This document shows, in pieces, positions 1 through 4,543 of a stretch of 10,290 nt of DNA. A program made the translations under genes and the position numbers. The notes under the pieces were generated by a model. That model did not search any database and was not told the DNA's origin. It saw nothing but the letters and a program-made list of their open reading frames with translations. Source of the stretch: RUG11551 sp045546875 (GTDB lineage: Bacteria; Planctomycetota; Planctomycetia; Pirellulales; Thermoguttaceae); NCBI GenBank assembly GCA_045546875.1, contig JAZQDP010000050.1:1-10290 (forward strand). Direction: 5' to 3'. Position 1 is the first letter of the stretch. Every line of letters begins with the position of its first letter.

Positions 1-31
1 CCAAAAAACGATCAATTACCTTTTATTATTG

Positions 32-45
32 TGTATTTAAATACA
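32..45. promoter_or_regulatory. 14-bp perfect palindrome, possible operator
   Basis: TGTATTTAAATACA is its own reverse complement over all 14 bases. It lies in an AT-rich, gene-free leader about 160 bp upstream of the TATAAT box before the esterase gene. It could be a dimeric regulator site for that gene or for a gene to the left of the window. AT-rich DNA produces such palindromes by chance, so this is only a candidate. Confidence 0.25.
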
Positions 46-179
46 TAAAAACTCTTATATAGGTTTCTATAAATGCCAAACCTTAATTTCAAATTTATAT
101 TTTACACTCAACTTAATAAATTTTCAAGCATTACCAAGACAAAAAATCAAAAAGAGTGTATTTTTCAGAGGCGCCCCTA

Positions 180-208
180 TTTATTTTTTCTTTTGATTTG
201 GATATAAT
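180..208 (+). promoter_or_regulatory. Candidate sigma70-type promoter of the CE15 gene
   Basis: A perfect TATAAT occurs at 203-208, and a weak -35-like TTTATT lies 17 bp upstream at 180-185, matching TTGACA at only three positions. Transcription would start near 215 and leave a leader of about 57 nt that includes the Shine-Dalgarno of the esterase gene. The rest of 1-271 is AT-rich and holds no gene that I can support. Confidence 0.35.
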
Positions 209-259
209 GTCGAATAACCAAGTCGTATGAGTCTTTAGCAATATTTTTCACCTTGTTTT

Positions 260-265
260 AAGGAG
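260..265 (+). promoter_or_regulatory. Strong Shine-Dalgarno of the CE15 gene
   Basis: AAGGAG sits 6 nt before the ATG at 272. It fixes this start, and it stands out because most genes in the window lack a Shine-Dalgarno. Confidence 0.75.
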
Positions 266-271
266 CGCTTC

Positions 272-1576
272 ATGTCAATTTTGAACAAAACATTTGCAGT
301 CGTTGCAGCTGTAATTATTTGCTCTGTCGTCTACGCCCAGGGCGAACGCGACCCGCATTTTGACCCGGTTCCTATTCCGGATTACACCTTGCCAGACCCG
401 CTGACGGCAAACGACGGAACGAAAATCACAACCGCCGAGCAATGGAAGACCATTCGCCGCCCGGAAATTTACAAGATGTTCGCCGAGGGCGTTTATGGCG
501 TCCTTCCCCCCAAGTTTGAAACGATGACCTTTACCGTTGAGAACGTTAAAAAAGACGCCCGCGATGGCAAAGCGACCCGAAAAGAAGTCGTCATTAACTT
601 CAATGGTCAGCCCGACGGCGTCAAAGCGCGCATGTTGGTTTACGTTCCCAACGATCGTCCGGAAGGAAAGAAAGTTCCCGCATTCCTGGGATTGAATTTC
701 CGCGGAAATCATACCATTACGACCGAACCGGACGTAACCATGACAGACGCTTGGGTTCCCAACGAACCGGCTAACGGACGCGTCAATAACAGATCGACGG
801 AAGCCAGCCGCGGTAAAGGCATCGCGCCAACTCGCTGGCCAATTGACAATATTATCGCTCGCGGCTACGCCCTTTGCACGATCTACATGGGTGAACTCGC
901 GCCGGACTCCAATGCCGAGTACACAAAAGCCGGCGTTGCGACCCTGTTCCCCCAAAAAGAAGTCAAAGATGGAACGGAATGGAAGGCGATTTCCATGTGG
1001 GCGTGGGGCTTGTCCTGCGCTTTGGATTACCTCCAGACTGACCCGGACATTGACGGAACGAAGGTTGCCGTTATCGGACATTCCCGACTGGGCAAAACCG
1101 CCTTATGGGCAGGGGCGTGCGACGAACGATTCGCGCTGGTCGTTTCCAACAACTCAGGCTGCGGCGGCGCGGCTTTGTATCGACGTCCGGTCGGCGAACG
1201 CATGAAAATCATGAAAAAGAATTTCCCGTACTGGTTCTGTGACAACCTGTTCAAATACGTTGACAAAGAAAACGATTTGCCATTCGACATGCACGAATTA
1301 ATCGCCCTGCAGGCGCCGCGCCCGGTTTACGTTGCGTCGTCTGAAAAGGACATTTGGGCAGATCCCAAAGGCGAGTTCCTTTCCGCCTGCAACGCCGAGT
1401 CCGTTTACAAACTGTTCTGCGAGAACCCCATCGGCGACGCCAACCCGCCCAAAATGCCGCCTCTGGACACGCCCGTTGGCGGAATCATTCATTACCACGT
1501 TCGCAACGGCGGACACAACATCACGCCCTGGGACTGGGAACAGTACATGAACTTTGCAGACAAATACTTAAAGTAG
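272..1576 (+). CDS. Secreted glucuronoyl esterase-like protein, carbohydrate esterase family CE15
   Basis: An alpha/beta hydrolase of 434 residues, a usual size for bacterial CE15. Family members cleave the ester between glucuronic acid side chains of xylan and lignin alcohols. Residues 1-22 form a signal peptide ending at YAQ, so the enzyme is exported. The nucleophile elbow is GHSRLGK with Ser271, followed by the bacterial CE15 signature SNNSGCGGAAL at 292-302. The catalytic histidine is probably His415 in GGHNITPWDW. Fungal enzymes have the catalytic acid at the position occupied here by Asn294. As in many bacterial members, the acid probably comes from the SSEKDIWADP segment (356-365). 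An AAGGAG site fixes the start. The gene stands alone on its strand and converges on nfo. The family call is secure; the natural substrate could be a glucuronate ester other than lignin-xylan. Confidence 0.88.
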   Translation: MSILNKTFAVVAAVIICSVVYAQGERDPHFDPVPIPDYTLPDPLTANDGTKITTAEQWKTIRRPEIYKMFAEGVYGVLPPKFETMTFTVENVKKDARDGKATRKEVVINFNGQPDGVKARMLVYVPNDRPEGKKVPAFLGLNFRGNHTITTEPDVTMTDAWVPNEPANGRVNNRSTEASRGKGIAPTRWPIDNIIARGYALCTIYMGELAPDSNAEYTKAGVATLFPQKEVKDGTEWKAISMWAWGLSCALDYLQTDPDIDGTKVAVIGHSRLGKTALWAGACDERFALVVSNNSGCGGAALYRRPVGERMKIMKKNFPYWFCDNLFKYVDKENDLPFDMHELIALQAPRPVYVASSEKDIWADPKGEFLSACNAESVYKLFCENPIGDANPPKMPPLDTPVGGIIHYHVRNGGHNITPWDWEQYMNFADKYLK

Positions 1577-1624
1577 TTAGGGATTGTTACGGTTGCGTCG
1601 GGAAGTGCGGCGCCCCACTCGAAA

Positions 1625-1734
1625 GCTGGAAGGATTCTGAGATTTTTCTGAGAGGATTCTGGGATTGCTGGGAAGACAAAATCCTTTCCCAGCCTCTCCC
1701 AGTGTTCTCCCAGAAGTTCCCAGCGCTATCCCGG
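1625..1734. repeat. Large imperfect inverted repeat of helically phased CTGGG/CCCAG units, possible bidirectional terminator
   Basis: The left arm has CTGRG/CTGGA pentamers starting at 1625, 1637, 1648, 1659 and 1668. The right arm has CCCAG (the last one CCCGG) at 1688, 1698, 1709, 1719 and 1730. The innermost stem is perfect: GCTGGGAA (1667-1674) with TTCCCAGC (1686-1693), around an 11-nt loop. The outer units pair through internal loops, giving a hairpin of roughly 45 bp per arm. It fills most of the gap between two convergent genes (1577-1757), so a bidirectional terminator or mRNA-end stabiliser is likely. The 9-12 nt unit spacing is unusual for a terminator, and there is no clean U-tract after the stem. 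Confidence 0.6.
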
Positions 1735-1757
1735 CTCATGCGACAAGGCTCCTCGCC

Positions 1758-2609
1758 TTACGACCGAAACATTTTAATTTCATTCGCCCAGCCGGCTAAA
1801 TCGCTGGGCGTTTCCAATATTAAGGGAATCTCTGCCAGTTCCGGCAAATCGACAAATCGGCGCAGGGCTTCGTACCCAATCGTTCCCTGACCGATACAGG
1901 CGTGCCGGTCTTTTCGGCTTCCCAGCGGGTGCATGGAATCGTTGAGATGAATCGCCTTGAGACGGTTCAAGCCAATTACAGCGTCAAACTCTTTAACGAC
2001 GCGTTCCGGGGCGTTGACCAGGTCGTATCCGGCGGAATAAATATGACACGTATCCAGACAGACGCCCAAGAGTTCTGAACGCTCGACGCCGTCGATAATT
2101 TCTCGAAGCTCTTCAAACCGCCAGCCGATTTCCGAGCCTTTTCCAGACATGGTTTCCAGCAGAATAAAGTTGTCCTGACGTTCGTTTCGCGCCTGTTCCG
2201 TCTCTTCATTTAGAACCAGGTTGAGCGTTTCGACAATTCTTTTGATTCCGTCTTCAGCGCCCTGCCCTACATGACATCCCGGATGGAAGTTATACAGACA
2301 TTTCGGCAGCCGGCGCAGATTAGCCCAGTCTTCCTGAAACGCCTTGAGAGCAAACTCATGAACCGCCGCGTCTGCCGACGCCGGGTTGAGCGTATATGGC
2401 GCATGCGCCACCGGAGAGACGCAGCCGTCTTGCTCGATCAATCGGACGTACGCAGCAATATCGTCGTCCGTGCGCTTTTTTACCGCCCCGCCCCGCGGAT
2501 TTCGGGAATGAAACTGAAACGTATTCGCCCCGATCTGCCGCGCGTCTTTTCCCAACGCGGCAAAACCTTTAGCAACCGATAAATGACAGCCTATTATTCG
2601 TGTATTCAT
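1758..2609 (-). CDS. nfo: Endonuclease IV (AP endonuclease, Nfo)
   Basis: A cytoplasmic base-excision-repair enzyme that cuts the backbone 5' of abasic sites and removes 3' blocking groups, using three metal ions. The 283 residues match the family length. It is a xylose-isomerase-like TIM barrel, and all nine expected metal ligands are visible: His69 (VAHAPY), His109 (NFHPG), Glu152 (LLETM), Asp186 and His189 (CLDTCH), His221 (HLNDS), Asp234 and His236 (DRHACIG), and Glu266 (ILETP). The start at 2609 gives the typical N-terminus (IIGCHLSVAKG). No Shine-Dalgarno precedes it, and a good promoter sits so close that the mRNA may be leaderless. The gene is single, divergent from the UbiA-family gene and convergent with the esterase. 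It appears intact and functional. Confidence 0.96.
   Translation of the reverse strand: MNTRIIGCHLSVAKGFAALGKDARQIGANTFQFHSRNPRGGAVKKRTDDDIAAYVRLIEQDGCVSPVAHAPYTLNPASADAAVHEFALKAFQEDWANLRRLPKCLYNFHPGCHVGQGAEDGIKRIVETLNLVLNEETEQARNERQDNFILLETMSGKGSEIGWRFEELREIIDGVERSELLGVCLDTCHIYSAGYDLVNAPERVVKEFDAVIGLNRLKAIHLNDSMHPLGSRKDRHACIGQGTIGYEALRRFVDLPELAEIPLILETPSDLAGWANEIKMFRS
1785..1810. repeat. 8-bp inverted repeat inside the 3' end of nfo
   Basis: CGCCCAGC (1785-1792) and GCTGGGCG (1803-1810) form a perfect stem with a 10-nt loop just before the nfo stop. The core is again CCCAG/CTGGG, as in the neighbouring intergenic element, so the structured region may extend into the coding end. Chance is possible. 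Confidence 0.4.
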
Positions 2610-2616
2610 ACCGTCC

Positions 2617-2644
2617 AGTGTACCGAATTGGCAAAGATTGTCAA
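2617..2644 (-). promoter_or_regulatory. nfo promoter, apparently giving a leaderless mRNA
   Basis: On the minus strand a perfect TTGACA (2644-2639) is followed, after 16 bp, by TACACT (2622-2617), which matches TATAAT at four positions including the key ones. Only 7 nt (2616-2610) separate this -10 box from the nfo ATG, so transcription would start at or next to the start codon. This agrees with the lack of a Shine-Dalgarno. Confidence 0.55.
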
Positions 2645-2652
2645 GGAGATGG

Positions 2653-2676
2653 AAAATGCGTCCCGTCCCCTTGTCT
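2653..2676 (+). repeat. Possible relic of a dispersed GC-rich intergenic repeat
   Basis: The segment contains AAAATGCGTCCCGTCCCC, which resembles a dispersed motif I recall from many environmental bacterial genomes (AAATGCGTC followed by GTCCCC). Such motifs are often linked to REP-associated transposases. Only one copy is in the window, so membership of a family rests on memory alone. A 13-codon ORF at 2656-2697 starts in it and has AAGGAG (2643-2648) in front, but it runs into the -10 box of the next promoter and is probably not a gene. Confidence 0.3.
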
Positions 2677-2698
2677 TTAATGGATAACTGTTTATAAT
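2671..2698 (+). promoter_or_regulatory. Promoter of the UbiA-family gene
   Basis: TTGTCT (2671-2676), a 16-bp spacer and a perfect TATAAT (2693-2698). Transcription would begin near 2705, giving a leader of about 37 nt before the ATG at 2742. It stands back to back with the nfo promoter, and their -35 boxes are about 26 bp apart. Confidence 0.55.
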
Positions 2699-2741
2699 AT
2701 ATGTAGTAAAAAACACATATTTTGAAATCGGGTTTTGAACC

Positions 2742-3647
2742 ATGTACTCAATGATACAGTTACTCCGTCCGAAACATTGGTTTAAAAATGTTTTCGTGCT
2801 ATTTCCGCTTCTGTTTTCAGGAGCGCTGTGGACGCAATACGCCTGGACGGCGGCAACGTTGTCAGCGTTAGTAACAGCATGCTTTTGTTCATGGTCAAGC
2901 GCGGTATATGTTCTTAACGACGTCTGCGACGTTGAATCCGACCGTCAGCACCCTCGGAAATGCCATCGCCCAATTGCTTCCGGCAAAGTTTCTATTCCTA
3001 CTGCAATTGTCATTTGTATATTATTAGCTCTTCTACCCTTTGCGATTTTAACTGGTTTATATTTCAAAGATGAAGCGTTTCAAAAGCCTGTTCTCTATTT
3101 TACAGCAGTCGGTTTAGCGTATTTGGTCAACAACGTTGTTTACGATTTATTGTTTCGTAAACTGATTCTGTTAGACGTCGTTTCAATCGCCTTTGGATTC
3201 GTATTGAGAATATTGGGCGGCTGTGCAATCCTGTTAGTCGTTCCTTCGCATTGGATTTTGATTTCCGGCTTTACGATGGCATTATTTTTAGGATTCGGCA
3301 AACGGCGAATGGAATGTTCCACAGCTGGAATTGACGCTCAATACCGCTCGTCTTTACAGCAATACAGCGTGAAAATGTTAAACGCGCTGCTGGGGATAAC
3401 CGCAGCGTGCAGTTTGTTAACCTATACGCTTTACACGATTTCGCCAGATACGGTAAAACTTCATAATACTGCATGGTTAATCTGTACGGTTCCGTTTGTT
3501 TTCTTCGGGATATACAGATATTTTAAGGATTCTATCAGCGGGCGCTATGATGGCGCAGTCGAAGCAATCATGTCCGACAATCAGTTAATCGTTTGCGTTC
3601 TGCTTTGGCTGGCGACGGTAATCAGGATTTTTATATATGTGAAATGA
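2742..3647 (+). CDS. UbiA-family prenyltransferase, decaprenyl-phosphate phosphoribosyltransferase type
   Basis: An integral membrane protein of 301 residues with about eight to nine hydrophobic helices. The N-terminal RPKHWFKN (residues 9-16) and the first Asp-rich motif NDVCDVESD (59-67), followed by HPRKCHRPIASG (70-81), are typical of the subgroup that transfers phosphoribose from PRPP to a polyprenyl phosphate. The second conserved region is Y134 to D145 (YDLLFRKLILLD) followed by GFVLRILGG, and GKRRME comes at 186-191. The PRPP role is family knowledge; the lipid acceptor is unknown. In mycobacteria the product leads to the arabinose donor of the cell wall. The usual epimerase partners (DprE1/DprE2-like) are not in this window, so the enzyme may serve another ribosylated or arabinosylated glycan. 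Met4 is an alternative start, and there is no Shine-Dalgarno. The next gene follows after 50 nt, with a hairpin between them. Confidence 0.82.
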   Translation: MYSMIQLLRPKHWFKNVFVLFPLLFSGALWTQYAWTAATLSALVTACFCSWSSAVYVLNDVCDVESDRQHPRKCHRPIASGKVSIPTAIVICILLALLPFAILTGLYFKDEAFQKPVLYFTAVGLAYLVNNVVYDLLFRKLILLDVVSIAFGFVLRILGGCAILLVVPSHWILISGFTMALFLGFGKRRMECSTAGIDAQYRSSLQQYSVKMLNALLGITAACSLLTYTLYTISPDTVKLHNTAWLICTVPFVFFGIYRYFKDSISGRYDGAVEAIMSDNQLIVCVLLWLATVIRIFIYVK

Positions 3648-3664
3648 ATTCTTAACTGAATTCA
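3645..3664. repeat. GAATTC inverted repeat over the stop codon of the UbiA-family gene
   Basis: TGAATTC (3645-3651) and GAATTCA (3658-3664) are perfect inverted copies around a 6-nt loop, and the first three bases are the TGA stop. No U-tract follows, so it is a weak terminator at best and may mark an mRNA end or processing site. The ten bases GAATTCTTAA recur at 8693-8702, in the AATTCCG array next to the substrate-binding protein gene. Confidence 0.4.
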
Positions 3665-3684
3665 TAATGTAAACAGGGGAACAT

Positions 3685-3690
3685 AAGAGG
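3685..3690 (+). promoter_or_regulatory. Shine-Dalgarno of the DUF1559 gene
   Basis: AAGAGG lies 7 nt before the ATG at 3698 and confirms this start, which also places the prepilin cleavage site at the expected distance from the N-terminus. Confidence 0.6.
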
Positions 3691-3697
3691 AATGTAA

Positions 3698-4543
3698 ATG
3701 AGAAGCAATCATAAAACAGGCTTTACGCTGGTTGAATTGCTGGTTGTTATTGCAATCATCGGAACGCTGATTGGGTTGCTTCTTCCTGCCGTTCAGTCTG
3801 CTCGAGAAGCGGCAAGACGCCTGAACTGTACCAACAACCTTAAACAGGTCGGATTAGCTCTGACAAATTATGAATCACAGTTTCAGCGTTATCCGCCCTC
3901 TCACACCAAATCTCCAAAGCATAACTGTCTAACTTTTATATTGCCATTTATGGATCAACAAAACGTTTACGACCGGTTTGACTTTACCAAAGACTGGAAT
4001 AAAGACGAAAACAAAGAGGCTTACAAAGTCAATATTCCGACCTTTCGCTGTCCGTCAACAATTCAAACGGACGATTACTGCGCCGACTACGCTGCCGACG
4101 TCAAAATCGACGCTTCTGTTTACAAACCGCTGCTCAACGACGGCGCTATAACTCAGCGTCCCACTTGGGAGGGCATGCTTAAAATGGACGGCGATTCCGT
4201 CAAATCGTCACAGGTTACAGACGGGCTTTCAAACACATTTCTCTTTTTTGAAGACGCTGGGCGCCCGTACTGGTACAAAGAAGGCGTATACCAAAATAAA
4301 AAAACAATTACTGGAGCCAAGTGGGCGGACGTGGACGCATTCTTTTATTCGCATACGCTTTGTTTCAATTCAGAAATGATTAACTGCGAAAACGCGAATG
4401 AATTATATTCGTTTCATCCTAACGGCTGCAATTTTGTATATGCAGACGGCTCCGTTCATTTTCACATCCACACTATCAGTCCCGAGGCGTTTATCAGCCT
4501 GTTTACCTATAACGGCAACGAAGTCCTCACGGACGATGAATAA
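3698..4543 (+). CDS. DUF1559 pseudopilin-like protein with prepilin-type N-terminus
   Basis: 281 residues. A short basic leader (MRSNHKTG) precedes the prepilin peptidase site Gly8|Phe9, then TLVELLVVIAIIGTLIGLLLPAV as the hydrophobic helix with the conserved Glu13 (position 5 of the mature chain). SAREAARRLNCTNNLKQ (34-50) is the usual continuation in this family. The C-terminal part carries the H-x9-DG motif (HPNGCNFVYADGSVHF). Such proteins occur in tens to hundreds of copies in planctomycete genomes. They are thought to be exported and assembled or anchored by a type II/IV-pilus-like machinery, but their exact role is unsettled. The reading frame ends inside the start of the downstream beta-helix gene (8-nt overlap), implying translational coupling. 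A functional pairing of the two products is inference. Confidence 0.93.
   Translation: MRSNHKTGFTLVELLVVIAIIGTLIGLLLPAVQSAREAARRLNCTNNLKQVGLALTNYESQFQRYPPSHTKSPKHNCLTFILPFMDQQNVYDRFDFTKDWNKDENKEAYKVNIPTFRCPSTIQTDDYCADYAADVKIDASVYKPLLNDGAITQRPTWEGMLKMDGDSVKSSQVTDGLSNTFLFFEDAGRPYWYKEGVYQNKKTITGAKWADVDAFFYSHTLCFNSEMINCENANELYSFHPNGCNFVYADGSVHFHIHTISPEAFISLFTYNGNEVLTDDE

Noticed and set aside
160..195. GGCGCC followed by a T-rich run as a terminator of a gene to the left
   Set aside because: The GC palindrome is too short to form a stem with a loop, so the T-run alone does not support a terminator.
275..1081. Long open frame of 268 codons on the minus strand inside the esterase gene
   Set aside because: It lies wholly antisense to a clearly conserved CE15 gene, has no recognisable domain and no start signal; it reflects codon bias.
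1354..1890. 178-codon plus-strand frame running from the esterase end into nfo
   Set aside because: It overlaps conserved coding sequence on both sides and crosses the inverted repeat; the composition is that of an out-of-frame shadow.
4398..4535. N-terminal extension of the beta-helix frame
   Set aside because: It lies inside the DUF1559 gene in another frame, and the signal peptide begins at 4536 or 4551.
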